From NCBI GenBank assembly GCA_964036195.1, contig OZ038451.1:24445927-24509926 (forward strand): a DNA stretch of 64,000 nucleotides, read 5' to 3'. The stretch is from Sphaerolaimus hirsutus (Eukaryota; Nematoda; Chromadorea; Monhysterida; Sphaerolaimidae). The position numbers were made by a program, and so were the translations under genes. Position 1 is the first letter of the stretch. Each line of letters begins with the position of its first letter. The notes under the pieces are model-generated. The model had not been told where the DNA came from, did no database searches, and worked only from the letters and a program-made list of their open reading frames with translations. Below, piece by piece: positions 54,602 to 64,000 of this stretch.

Positions 54602-55937
54602 CACAAAGTTGACGCTGTGATGTAAATAGTTGTTTTTTCTCCTATTTAGAATTTTTATTCAATCAGGTAGATTTTTTTAAGACAAGTGAGGTGGCAACAA
54701 TTTTATTTGTGACAGACTGATTAAAAAAGTATTCTTTCCAATTTTACCAGCAGTTTAGATTGCAGAATAAAGTTTTGTTTATTTTCTCTAAGTAAAAAAA
54801 AGTGACGCTGCGGTTACTTGTCGTAGAGCGTGAATGGTCAGTGATGGCTGAGGACACATAGGTTGATATTTGACTAACTTTCGCTGTTTTTTTTGAAGTG
54901 AGGGCCGTGGCTATTGATCTAGTATGTACTGTGCATTTCTGCATTTCCGAGTTGAGAAACAAAAGTTAATTTACAAGCGATTTTACAAAAGTACACTGAT
55001 TATAGAGGTGCGGTGATGATTGGTGTTGAAAATGAGAGGTAATTAAAAGAATCGAGTCTAACTCGACAGACATGATTTCATGTTTTAATGCCTACTCCCT
55101 TGGCTTGTTGTGAGAACAGCCCAGTCCGCCGATCTCATCGAAACAAGCACCCATACAGTGACAAGTGTACTTATTTTTGAGTGAATTGAGCAGTTTGGTA
55201 TTTTCGGGGTGTGGTTTTTGCACAGTGCGTATGGGATCAAAAGCCGTGGTTGATTAATTAACATTCTGGTAGCAGAATGAGTGGTGTAGCAGCGAGAGTG
55301 GTCATTTTCTAAAGATAAGTGTCTTCGGTGGTTAGTGGCTGTTGCGTTTCGGCATGTGGCAGTGGATTCACTTAGATATTTTGTTCAGTTTCGAACTTCT
55401 AAAAAGTCATGCAATCTAAACATGCATTTGAGCTAAAAAGATTGAAGTTATCAACTCTCCAGTTGCCAATCATTTGTGTTCGTATTTTTATTTAGTGTCA
55501 TACCGATTTCACATTCATTTTAACTTTAAGTTTGGTAGGGAATAGGTAAAACTCGAGTATGTTAATTTTTATTTGATTTCTACTTTTGCAACTTCGCTGT
55601 TTTTTTTTTTTTATCTACCTAATCCTAGATTGTTTTTTTTGAGTGTTTCCTTTTCCCCTAGAAAACTGATAAGTTGACATTCGGATATTTAGGAATTTAT
55701 GCAAATTTCGTGGTTGATCTTTACTATACAAAGAGATGAAATAATAAGCCGCTTGTTTTTCCTGTTTTTTCCCCAAATATTTTGATAAGTGTAAAGGTGA
55801 TCTGATTTGAGTGCGTATTTTATCACTCTGGTGGAATTTCCACTTAGCGTCTTTAAAACGGTACCGTAATTCATTTTTTCCTTGACAGTCAGTGTGAAAG
55901 TTAATTCTATTCGCCTTACCGGTATCCTAATCTTATC
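54602..55937. other. No gene seen; may include 5' LTR sequence
   Basis: AT-rich, without foldback words. The left LTR of the Ty3/gypsy element probably begins somewhere here or in the next few hundred bases, but its start cannot be placed without the 3' LTR, which lies outside the window. Confidence 0.5.
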
Positions 55938-56144
55938 ATGGATTATCCCGCTTACGACATTTTTTCATTGTGCATTAATAATACGTGTGCGTCTTATGCT
56001 TTGGATATCAACGTTATCTTCGTTTACTATACGCTCTTTTTGCTGATGGGATTATTGTTCGCGTGTTTGTTCGTTTTGCTTATCGCTGTGTGTTTCCCCG
56101 TTCGTGGAGGTGGTTTTGGATTTTCGGTAGAGTTCGCTGAGTAA
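55938..56144 (+). CDS. 68-codon ORF with one membrane segment, in putative LTR
   Basis: ATG-started frame: about 22 residues with two cysteines and an NNT sequon, then a strong hydrophobic helix (YYTLFLLMGLLFACLFVLLI), a short glycine-rich tail and a TAA. It lies about 310 bases upstream of the TATA box, so in U3 if the LTR is long. No family recognised; it may be chance or the remnant of a 3' accessory gene. Confidence 0.3.
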   Translation: MDYPAYDIFSLCINNTCASYALDINVIFVYYTLFLLMGLLFACLFVLLIAVCFPVRGGGFGFSVEFAE

Positions 56145-56452
56145 TTTTTGAATCGCCCGCCATTTTCTTCGCGCTAAAACAAGTTTTTACAGTATCTCTT
56201 GTGTTTTTCCTGTTCTTTTTATTCTTCTCGCATTCGTTCATTTCCTATTTTCGTTCTCGTTCCCATCCCCCCCATTTTTGGCGCGTGAATTCTTTGTGTT
56301 TTTGTGTAGTTGATCGACGTATCCTGTAAACTGACGCCGTGAATAATTTTAGGTATGCCCATTTTCAAATTCCGTGTGTCCGTCAAATCGGCTGTAAGCA
56401 TGCTTCTCGTGGTATGTGGAAGTGTTGTCTGGACTTGGCTTATGTTGTTGCG

Positions 56453-56460
56453 TATAAAAG
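56453..56460 (+). promoter_or_regulatory. LTR TATA box
   Basis: TATAAAAG, followed 36 bases after its start by an initiator-like TCAGTCG at 56489. This is the expected LTR promoter and start of the R region. Confidence 0.75.
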
Positions 56461-56620
56461 CGTACCGTAATTTAGAGTAGGGGTCGATTCAGTCGAAATT
56501 GCTTCGGTTTTATTTCTTGGAGTGTTTTCGAAGGTTTTGTGCCGCTGGTTAAAAACTTGCTCTCAGTGTGTTCCCTGTGTTCTATCTGAATGTGTGAATT
56601 CTGAGTCTAAAATCGCCTAG

Positions 56621-56626
56621 AATAAA
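56621..56626 (+). promoter_or_regulatory. LTR polyadenylation signal
   Basis: AATAAA about 130 bases after the presumed start site, which would close the R region shortly after. Confidence 0.7.
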
Positions 56627-56921
56627 GTCTCTTCTAAAAAACTTCGGACCCCTTTGTGTAAATTAGACATTTAACTAATTGCTAATGCGTTGATAAAAAA
56701 CGCCATTCGCTAAAAAGCTAACTTAATTGACGTAGCGTACACCTGTGACATTCACTTCGGTGGATTCACCATTGTGCGTTGCGAATTCAATCGGTAGTCG
56801 TTTTTCCGTTGCCTTACTTTGTCGCTCATCCAACGAGTAGGTGTGAGATCGGTAAAACTTGGCAGTTTGCCATAGTAGAATTTGGTTGAGTAAAAAGTAG
56901 CCGGTGAAAATTCATGACAAC

Positions 56922-56939
56922 TGGTAGCAGCGAGTGGTT
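56922..56939 (+). other. Putative tRNA primer-binding site
   Basis: TGGTAGCAGCGAGTGG follows a CA that could end the 5' LTR (ATGACA at 56914-56919). TGG start and position fit a primer site; the tRNA species was not determined. Confidence 0.55.
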
Positions 56940-57006
56940 TGTTTAATATTCCCAGTGAGTTCAGGCGACTGATCACCGTTTGACAATCTCTGGTGAGAAC
57001 AAATGA

Positions 57007-57435
57007 ACCACCGCCCGGCTGGAGGAACGGAAGGCTACCCGATCGACGCAACTGATAAGTACGGACATTTTTGTATTGGGGCGTGAAACTGACGAAATTA
57101 TTAGTGGGCAAAAAAGGGAAAAACGGAAAAGTAAGAAAAAACCGAAATCGGTTCAGTTCAGTACGGATTGTTCTGAGCCTGGAACCGCTGAGTTGAGTGA
57201 CGAACCTAACGACTTTGACGTCAACTGCTGGGTAGACACGGAAGGACCGGTCCCTGAAAGAGGTGCGGAGGAGTCATTCCCGACCTTTGAGCAAGGCAAG
57301 CCAAGTGCGGGTGCGGAGGTGCCATTCCCGACCGCAGGGCAAAGTAAGTTAGGGCACCGAAGCGCAAGTGCCAGGTACCGAAAACGAGTACCCAGTCGTC
57401 GAGTGAGTGTGTGCTTTTCCGGTATTCTACTTTGA
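57007..57435 (+). other. ATG-less open leader frame before Gag
   Basis: About 142 codons without a stop, in a frame different from Gag, ending at a TGA just before the Gag ATG at 57438. It has a lysine-rich part (EKRKSKKKPKS) and two related units, GAEESFPTFEQGKPSAG and GAEVPFPTAGQSK. No ATG in frame. Possibly reached by splicing or non-AUG initiation, or a former N-terminal Gag extension. Confidence 0.35.
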
Positions 57436-57437
57436 GT

Positions 57438-60281
57438 ATGGCGCATGCGGGCGGTAGTGGTGTGAATACGGGTCCAGATGTGGTGCAATTGTTGATTCAA
57501 GCGAAAAATTTGACTTTGAATCAAATTAATTCGTCGATAGTGGGGAATTCGGTTCAGGGGTCCGAATGGAACCTTAGTCAGGTTGTGACTCAAATAGTGA
57601 GTATTGCCGCTTATTTGTATAATCAGCGCCCCATGAGTTCATTGGAAAATGGAAACATGAGTGATAATGATGAAAAATTGGTGGCGTTGGTAAAATTAGG
57701 TGTTGATTGTTATAATTTGCAAAATGATGTGAGTCAAATTGCGGACGCGATTAATGCATTTGCTGAGCATATTCATTTAGAGAAGCCTGACATGCAAGCA
57801 ATTAATGCTGTAATTAGTGCAGTTTCTAATTCGGGAGGGTGCTCTACCGCTACCACACCGCTTATACCTGCTGTGAGCATGGTTGCTACTAGTAGGGAGG
57901 GTTATGCCGCCGCCATGACTGCGCTTACTGGACAGGTGACACCATTTAAGGGGCACGCTGATGATAAGTTTGCTGATTGGCGTAAAAATTGGGACGCAGT
58001 TTGTGAGGCGTTGCAAATTCCGACGGATGAGCAAAAATCGCTGCTTCCGGTTTATTTGCGTGACAGCGCGCGTTCGATTTATATGTCGCATAAGAGTGAA
58101 TTGATTAATTTGGATTATGAAGAGTTCATGGACGCTTTGGAATGTTATTATACTAACCCCATTTCGGAGCATCATGCGCAAAGGGAAGTAATTAGTAGTG
58201 AGCAGGGCGAAGATGAAGATGTTTTAAATTGGTCAGTGCGGCTGGAGAAAATTATAAAGCGCGCTTTTCCGAAACTTTCAAAAATTGAACGCGAAAAGAT
58301 GGCAGTGGCGAAATTTGTTAGTGGATTGTACCCTGACATCCGTAGGAATGTATCCATTACCGCTGGGGCTAAGTTTCAAGACGTAGTCAATAATGCGCGT
58401 ACGCAAGAAAGTTTTCTGGAAATTGATAAGGACAAAGTGGGTGGTAAGAAAAAGTCAAAATCCAACGCTGAATTAGTTTCAGAAGCCACTAATTCGGTAA
58501 TTGAGCAAATTTTTGCTTTAGGGGGTGCGGGAGCTTTTGGAAATTCTCCGCCCGCTTCGTCGGCGGCGGAAAATCCAAAGTTTGAGGAACAGCAAGTGAA
58601 ATTGGAAGAACTTTCTAAGCAATTAGAGGATAAGGATAAGCGCTTAGTTGACTTGGAAAAGCAATTGATAGGTAACAATGCTGCGAAACCAGTTTCCAAA
58701 TTTAGGCCGCGTAAATTTGATGAGGGCTGTTATGAATGTGGGGCAGATGACCACTTTCGTTCTGATTGTCCTAAGTTGACAGAAGAGGAAAGAGCACGCT
58801 TTCGAAATTTTCGGCGCGGGCCGCCGCAGCGACCAATGAATAACTTTAGAGGTCCAGCAAATATGATGCGTTCTGCACAGCAACCCGTATATCCCCTGCA
58901 AGCGGCGCCTTACCTGTATTATCCCCCTCCCGCGCAAATGTCAACCACTAATTGGTCTCCAGTGCAACAAGTGCAATCATCGCAAATGGCCATTGCAGCC
59001 GCTCCGTCAACTGAATTGACTGCGTTAAATCCGACGCGCGTGTCTGCGAACTCAGTGAATCATGCACGCCGCGTGCAAGAAAGTAAGGAATATGTGCGCA
59101 TGATTAGGGTTTTGCCAGGTCTTGAAAGTTCGGATGAGGAAGCAGAGGATCCATGCAATCCGCCTGAAATAACGCCGCAAGAACATCAATTCATGCTCGA
59201 AAGGGAGGCATGGATTATGCCTTGGGTTTATGCGCGTTCGTTAGATAGTATGATTTTTCGAACGAAGTGGTGGGCTCAATTGCAACACATGGGTTTGCAG
59301 GGGTTGAACATTAGTGGGTTCTGTGAGCATGCTGATGAGCATCCGCATGATGATCCTGAGGACACGTTGACTTATGTTAAGTTGGAAGCGCTGCTAGAAT
59401 TGACCATGCATACGTTTATGTGTGAACCGCCGGACATTAGTTTGTCGCGAACATCATCTGATTCTGAGCTGTATGTGTTGTCCGATTATTGTGAAGCAAG
59501 CGTGCCAACTTTGTACCGAACGTGGTCGGAACCGAGTATGTTGCCCAGTGTGTTGAACCGTGTGTTTTTCCTGTGCTGTCTATTTACGTTTTTTGCGAGT
59601 GCTGACGCAATGGGTGTTTCAGGTGGCGGCGTTGCTAAGAAAAAAGGAGTGTCAGATGAGTGGATTTTGACCGTGCGAAATTTTCTTGAGGGATTTATCG
59701 CTGGAATGTGCACTTTTGTGTTTCTTAGATTTTTTCTGCCCGCTTGGTGTGAACTGGTGTTGTATTTGGTGTGCGTGGTGTGTGATTGGATAAAATTGAG
59801 AGTGTTGCGGTTTCAATTAAATCGCATGCAAGCGATAGAAAATAGGCGCAATACTGCAAGGGGTGCAACCCCTGTGACACCGCCGCAAAAATTGAATCCA
59901 ACCAGCGCTAACAGTTCAGGGTATAGCGCCGATGTTGAAGAAACGCCAGTGAGTATATTTAAGCGTTTGCCGCCGTTGCGCGTTCCTAAAGACTCTGCTG
60001 TCATGGAAAAAGTGAATGTAGTCACGCTGACTAGTGAAGAAATTGCAAACATCAAAAGTATTACGGCTAAGCGTAAAGAACTCGTTTCAATTTACTACAG
60101 TCCGTCGATTACGGTAGAAATTGAGGGGAATGAATATAAAAGGTGTCTGTTGGACACAGGTGCGATGAGGTCATTGTGCAGCCCGCTAGTGTTGGCTAGG
60201 CATCGAAATAATTGCATAGCGTTTGATGAAGTCACGCCTGTAGGGATTGCAAAGCGCGTCTCAATGCAAATTGCAGATTGA
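57438..60281 (+). CDS. gag: Gag-protease polyprotein of Ty3/gypsy element
   Basis: The first ATG in the frame is 57438 (947 codons). A retrotransposon Gag capsid-like region lies around residues 160-300 (FADWRKNWDAVCEALQI). A coiled coil follows at about 380-415, then a CCHC knuckle CYECGADDHFRSDC (C431, C434, H439, C444) for RNA binding. After a Pro/Gln-rich linker and an acidic, tryptophan-containing region (about 590-700) come two hydrophobic stretches, 707-724 (VFFLCCLFTFFASADA) and 753-788. The aspartic-protease box LLDTGA follows, with the catalytic Asp at codon 906. The frame ends at a TGA within the protease, and the remainder continues in the next frame. Hydrophobic segments between nucleocapsid and protease are unusual for this family. 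Confidence 0.9.
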   Translation: MAHAGGSGVNTGPDVVQLLIQAKNLTLNQINSSIVGNSVQGSEWNLSQVVTQIVSIAAYLYNQRPMSSLENGNMSDNDEKLVALVKLGVDCYNLQNDVSQIADAINAFAEHIHLEKPDMQAINAVISAVSNSGGCSTATTPLIPAVSMVATSREGYAAAMTALTGQVTPFKGHADDKFADWRKNWDAVCEALQIPTDEQKSLLPVYLRDSARSIYMSHKSELINLDYEEFMDALECYYTNPISEHHAQREVISSEQGEDEDVLNWSVRLEKIIKRAFPKLSKIEREKMAVAKFVSGLYPDIRRNVSITAGAKFQDVVNNARTQESFLEIDKDKVGGKKKSKSNAELVSEATNSVIEQIFALGGAGAFGNSPPASSAAENPKFEEQQVKLEELSKQLEDKDKRLVDLEKQLIGNNAAKPVSKFRPRKFDEGCYECGADDHFRSDCPKLTEEERARFRNFRRGPPQRPMNNFRGPANMMRSAQQPVYPLQAAPYLYYPPPAQMSTTNWSPVQQVQSSQMAIAAAPSTELTALNPTRVSANSVNHARRVQESKEYVRMIRVLPGLESSDEEAEDPCNPPEITPQEHQFMLEREAWIMPWVYARSLDSMIFRTKWWAQLQHMGLQGLNISGFCEHADEHPHDDPEDTLTYVKLEALLELTMHTFMCEPPDISLSRTSSDSELYVLSDYCEASVPTLYRTWSEPSMLPSVLNRVFFLCCLFTFFASADAMGVSGGGVAKKKGVSDEWILTVRNFLEGFIAGMCTFVFLRFFLPAWCELVLYLVCVVCDWIKLRVLRFQLNRMQAIENRRNTARGATPVTPPQKLNPTSANSSGYSADVEETPVSIFKRLPPLRVPKDSAVMEKVNVVTLTSEEIANIKSITAKRKELVSIYYSPSITVEIEGNEYKRCLLDTGAMRSLCSPLVLARHRNNCIAFDEVTPVGIAKRVSMQIAD

Positions 60282-60282
60282 G

Positions 60283-61362
60283 GGTCAGCTGGAACTTCAA
60301 GTGATGATTACCGGAAAAGCGTTTTCTATTGTGTTTCAGGTGATTAGCGGTTTGTCGGACGACATTTTATTTGGCGCTGATGTGTTGAGGCATATGGTTA
60401 TTGACATGCCTGCGCGTGAGTTACGAATTGAGAGTGGCGATGCGCGTAAAAAGTTGACTGTGCCCTTTGACAACCCGCAGCCTGTGGTGCAAGAACGGCA
60501 TGTTTATGCGGTCGTGACTGAACCTACTGAAATTAAGCCGCGGCATGAAACAATAATTAGCGCAAAATTATCCGAACCTATTGACGAATTGACGTTTGCG
60601 ATTGAGCCTTTGAGTGAATTCCATGTGAAAACGGGTGTGTTTGCAGCTAATGCTGTTTATGAAAGTGCAAGTGAATTGTTTCCGGTAAGGTGTGTTAATG
60701 TGACTGAAGTGCCGGTAAAATTGCAAGTGGGCCAGAAAATTGCTATCGTAGAACCAGTGGAGTGTGTTTTACAAGTGCGCCGAGGTGATCCGCCTGCTGA
60801 GTGGGTGCGAGAATGTCGCGAGCGCGATATGAGTTTTACCGATACTATACTTGAAACTAGTGAGGAAAAAGTACCGACGGAGGGCACTGTACCTTCTAAA
60901 GCAGCGAATACAACTATGAAAGTGGTTTGTGCTGATGGGAGGGAAATGGATTTTGAGGTACCGGTCGAATTGGACGAAATTAAGCGCCAACAATTAAAAG
61001 AGTTGATTTTAATTCATCAGGATGCTTTTGCCAGGGATAAGTATGATTTGGGATACAGTGAATTGGTTGATTATCGACTTCAATTGACTAGCAAAATTCC
61101 GGTGGCGTGTCGAATGTATAGGTTGAGTTTGGATGATCATCAGTACTTAGAAAAGCATTTAAGTTGTTTGCTTGAGCATGACGTCATTGAACATAGTACG
61201 AGTCCGTACTGCGCGCCGACATTAGTTGTTACTAAGCTGGATGGTGCCAAGCGCATGGTGATAGATTATCGACGATTAAATGCAGTAGTTCACACTCCCC
61301 AATTTCCGCTGCCCAGATTAGACGACACAATAGAGTCATTGCACAGCTGCAAGTATTTTTAG
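60283..61362 (+). pseudogene. pol: Protease C-terminus and reverse-transcriptase N-terminal part
   Basis: Shifted by one base relative to Gag. It starts with the second half of the aspartic protease (FQVISGLSDDILFGADVLR, the ILG-type flap and hydrophobic motif). A spacer follows, then the reverse-transcriptase fingers region: VPVACRMYRLS-like start, LEHDVIEHSTSPYCAP, LVVTKLDGAKRMVIDYR and FPLPRLDD. Ends at a TAG in a run of T (61353-61357), with the continuation in another frame. The shift looks like a one-base insertion, not a programmed site. Non-functional as it stands. Confidence 0.85.
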
Positions 61363-61363
61363 C

Positions 61364-61978
61364 AGTGTCAATATCAATCAAGCGTTTTACAACATTGCGC
61401 TGCATCCGGATGATAGACATATTACGTCGTTTCGTAATTGTTTTGGTCAATTTCAGATGAAACGTTTGCCGATGGGATTAAAATGTTCCCCGGCTTTAGC
61501 GCAGCGCTGTTTCAAAGTTACAATGGCTGGATTATTGCACCGGAATGTGTTGGTATATATAGATGATTTGCTTATTTACAGTAGGTCATGGGAAGATCAT
61601 TTGAGTGATATAAGTCAGGTGTTGTCGCGCTTGATAAGTAGCAGTTTTAAAATACACCCAAAAAAGTGTTTTTTCGCGCGCACAACCGCTGTTAAATTCC
61701 TGGGTTATATGGTAGGGCGTGAAGGGATTTGTATACCGGATGACAAACGAAAGTATTTGAGTGATTGGCCGCTACCCGTGTGTGTGCGTGAAGTTAAAGC
61801 GTTTTTAGGTGCCGTTGGGTTTTTCCGGAGGTTAATTCATAAATGTGCTGAATATGCCACTCCCTTGTCTAATTTAACTCGAACAAAAACTGAATTAGGA
61901 ACTGAAAAGTATAGCGGAAGTACTCCCGTAGATTTAAATGCTAATCCTGCCGCTTTGGAAGCTTTTAATAAGTGAAAA
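61364..61978 (+). pseudogene. pol: Reverse-transcriptase palm and thumb
   Basis: Contains FGQFQMKRLPMGLKCSPA, the catalytic YIDDLL (61556-61573), a HPKKCFFARTTAVKFLGY block and the connection motif VREVKAFLGAVGFFRR, all typical of Ty3/gypsy polymerases. Ends at an in-frame TGA (61976-61978), after which the same frame resumes with RNase H. Confidence 0.88.
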
Positions 61979-63982
61979 TTGATGGTGGCTGAGAGTCCCT
62001 GTATACAGTATCCTGATCCCAGTAAACCGTTTATAATTATTACCGATGCTTCTAAAGTTGTTTTAGCGTGTATTTTAGTACAGCGTGCTGAACCTGCCGC
62101 CGCTCTGCATGCGTGTTCATTTTATAGCCGAAAACTTTCTGAAACGCAATCCCGATGGCCTGCAATTACGCAAGAAGCGTGTGCTATTTTTGAGAGCATA
62201 CGCAATTGGCATTGTTATTTAGCAGGCCGGCCGTTTGAAGTGTGGACCGATGCGAAAAGTATTTCATGGGTAAAAAATCACAATTTGGAAACCCATCCCC
62301 ATACGGGTTTGCACCGATTTGCGCTTGCTATTCAATCATATCAAGTTACTTTTAAACATTTGCGCGGGAAAAGTAACGAATTGGCTGATGCTTTGTCGCG
62401 CCGGCGTGATGCACCTGTTGAATTTGATGAGCGTGTTAATTTGGATGAAGCTTTTGAAGAATATGCGTTTGATATACCTATTGATGAATTGGCGAGAATT
62501 TTGACTGAGGAAATGGCGCTGTTGACATCTGAGGAACATTTAGCTTATCAGGCAGTAACTAAGGCTATGGCGCGATTGGCTGCTGCTCAAAATTGGCTGA
62601 AACATGCAAAAATGAAGTCTTTGGAACCGTCAGTTACGGTAGCTGCTGAACCGCCAGTGGCAAGCGTTGCTACTGTGCGGGCGCCACATCCAATGACTAT
62701 GCGTGTGCGAAGTAAACCGAAGGCGGAGTCCAATTCTGAAAGTGCTTTGAAATCGCCGCCAAAAGGTGACGATGCGCCTAAATTAATGGCTGGTGGCCGC
62801 CGTTCCGCTCAATTAAGTAAGAAACCGGAAAAACTCGATGCTTTACCTCCTCCCATCACTCCAATTGAAGAGTTGTCGCGTTTGCAAAAAGAAGAACCGT
62901 ATATAATTACAATTCGACGCATGTGCGAGGAATCTACTTTGCGTAGAGCCCCACCGTTTTTTATTGATCAATTTGATGTGGTTAGGCGTGATGCGGATCC
63001 GTCAATATTAGTGGGTGAAAGGAAATACGACCCTGCGTGCATTCCCCAGTCATTAGTTGTCACTGTGTTAGAATTGGCGCATAACCACCCCACTGCTGGA
63101 CATTTAGGTGTGATGAAAACGTTTGAAAGATTGCGAGAATTTGCTTGGTTTACAAATATGCGACCAGAATGTGCTAGATGGGTTTCTACTTGCCCTTCGT
63201 GCAACGCAAAGAAGGGATTGCGTTGCTCGATGAAAACTCAAATTCAGAGCCGGAAAATCGCTAAGTTTCCCGGTGATTTTATTGCAATTGATGCAGTAGG
63301 GCCATTGCCAATTACCGAAAAAAGAAATGTGCATGTATTGGTATTTGTGGATCAATGTACGCGTTTTGGTTTAGCAGTGCCCGTTCCTAATTTGAAACAA
63401 GATACTGTGGCTATTGCGTTCTTGCAACATGTGTTACCGATTTTTGGTGCGCCTGCTGTAATCTTATCCGACAATGCGCCAAGCTTCATTGGCGGCATTT
63501 TTGCGGAGTTGCTGCGTTATTTAAACACGGTGCAGCACAAGTGCTTCAATTATACGCCAAAAGGAAATGGTTTGGTTGAGCGTAGGAATGGCGTCTTAAT
63601 GGAAATAATTTCGCATTATGTGAATGGTTCACATTCGGATTGGGACAAACACTTAGGTGCCGCTGTCTATGCGTATAATACGTCTAAGCACCCCTCTATG
63701 AAAGTAACGCCATATGCGCTGCTATTTGGATCAAATTCTTCGTCACTTTGGGAGCATATGATAGAGCCGACGGGAAATGGCACCAATAAGACCGATAAGC
63801 CGACGGTGTACAGTCCCTTTGTGTCAAATTTAGACGCGCGCCTTTCGGACGTCCGCACGGCCGCGCATTCGGCTTTACAACGCGCGCAAGAAAAAGAATG
63901 TTTTTATGCAAATCGCAGTGCGCGTCGCTTGAATTTGAAGCCCGGTCAATCAGTTCGTGTTTATTCGCCCCAAATTCTTTGA
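61979..63982 (+). pseudogene. pol: RNase H and integrase of Ty3/gypsy element
   Basis: RNase H: TDASKVVLACILVQ (catalytic Asp at 62045), WTDAKS and ADALSRR. After a basic, proline-rich linker, the integrase zinc domain AHNHPTAGHLG ... CPSC (63078-63215), then the catalytic core with Asp at 63290, Asp at 63470 and Glu at 63578, giving D-D-35-E. A TGA at 63980 cuts the C-terminal region, though similarity seems to go on to the window edge. Acts in the cDNA-containing particle to integrate the copy into chromosomes. No chromodomain or envelope gene can be judged because the 3' part is missing. Confidence 0.92.
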
Positions 63983-64000
63983 AAGTTAGGCCGCGTTAAG

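Larger units (their letters stand above)
56400..64000 (+). mobile_element. Ty3/gypsy LTR retrotransposon, right end outside window
   Basis: Order of parts: promoter and polyadenylation signal, primer-binding site, Gag with zinc knuckle, hydrophobic insert, protease, reverse transcriptase, RNase H, integrase. Integrase after RNase H is the Ty3/gypsy order. Coding is broken by frameshifts near 60275 and 61358 and by in-frame TGA codons at 61976 and 63980. The breaks are few, so the insertion is fairly young or the assembly has small errors. Confidence 0.93.

Overview
The window is invertebrate-like nuclear DNA. Evidence: spliced genes with GT-AG introns and matching phases, two nuclear-type tRNA genes, a Ty3/gypsy retrotransposon with a TATA box and AATAAA signal, a BEL/Pao reverse transcriptase relic and a spliced pogo-like transposase. 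I cannot name the species. Most open frames longer than 60 codons are chance translations of repeat tracts. Only spliced fragments supported by frame, splice site and composition are annotated as genes.

Most of the window is made of nested, non-autonomous DNA transposons that fold back on themselves. At least seven families have ends of the form Y-A-R-N-G (TAGTG, TAGGG, CAGAG, CAACG, TAACG, CAGGG) and exact or near-exact 8-bp target duplications, as in the hAT superfamily. Their arms are not ordinary sequence: each is a degenerate tandem array of a short word (GGCACC, GGCGCC, GGAAAACGG, GGGATC, AAAACTC, TTCGAA, GTAAATAC), inverted in the opposite arm. A second large group ends in CCGTATT(A/T)CCTCGAA, is rich in C/G runs and duplicates TA. 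Three filled/empty site pairs inside the window prove this. Further TA-flanked foldbacks start with CAGGG. A third group, with arms made of TGTAAAATGTCATG, sits at exon borders. One copy is exactly coextensive with a GT-AG intron and the others are close to that, so it looks like an introner-type (intron-generating) element.

Layout: 0-6 kb, element fragments and a minus-strand coding region cut by a three-level nested insertion. 7.8-9.3 kb, a four-exon minus-strand gene for a secreted cysteine-rich protein. 11.1 kb, tRNA-Val. 13.8-19.1 kb, a minus-strand gene whose last two exons look like a cystine-knot growth factor or cytokine; its introns hold transposons and a hAT element carrying BEL/Pao reverse transcriptase. 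19.7-30.8 kb, stacked foldbacks and a tRNA-Arg-like gene at 21.0 kb. 30.9-32.2 kb, a short plus-strand spliced gene candidate. 32.7-38.5 kb, three hAT-like elements with perfect target duplications and an isolated minus-strand exon at 36.7-37.0 kb. 39.6-42.3 kb, a pogo-like transposon with a three-exon transposase remnant. 43.2-50.7 kb, more nests and a small minus-strand gene. 51.4-54.6 kb, an isolated exon and a three-exon plus-strand gene end. 55.9-64.0 kb, a Ty3/gypsy element running off the right edge: leader, Gag-protease with an unusual hydrophobic insert, reverse transcriptase, RNase H and integrase. It is broken by two frameshifts and two in-frame stops.

The genes do not form one pathway. 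They are unrelated host genes whose introns, and in at least two cases exons, have been invaded by the foldback elements. All splice models rest on sequence reading only.
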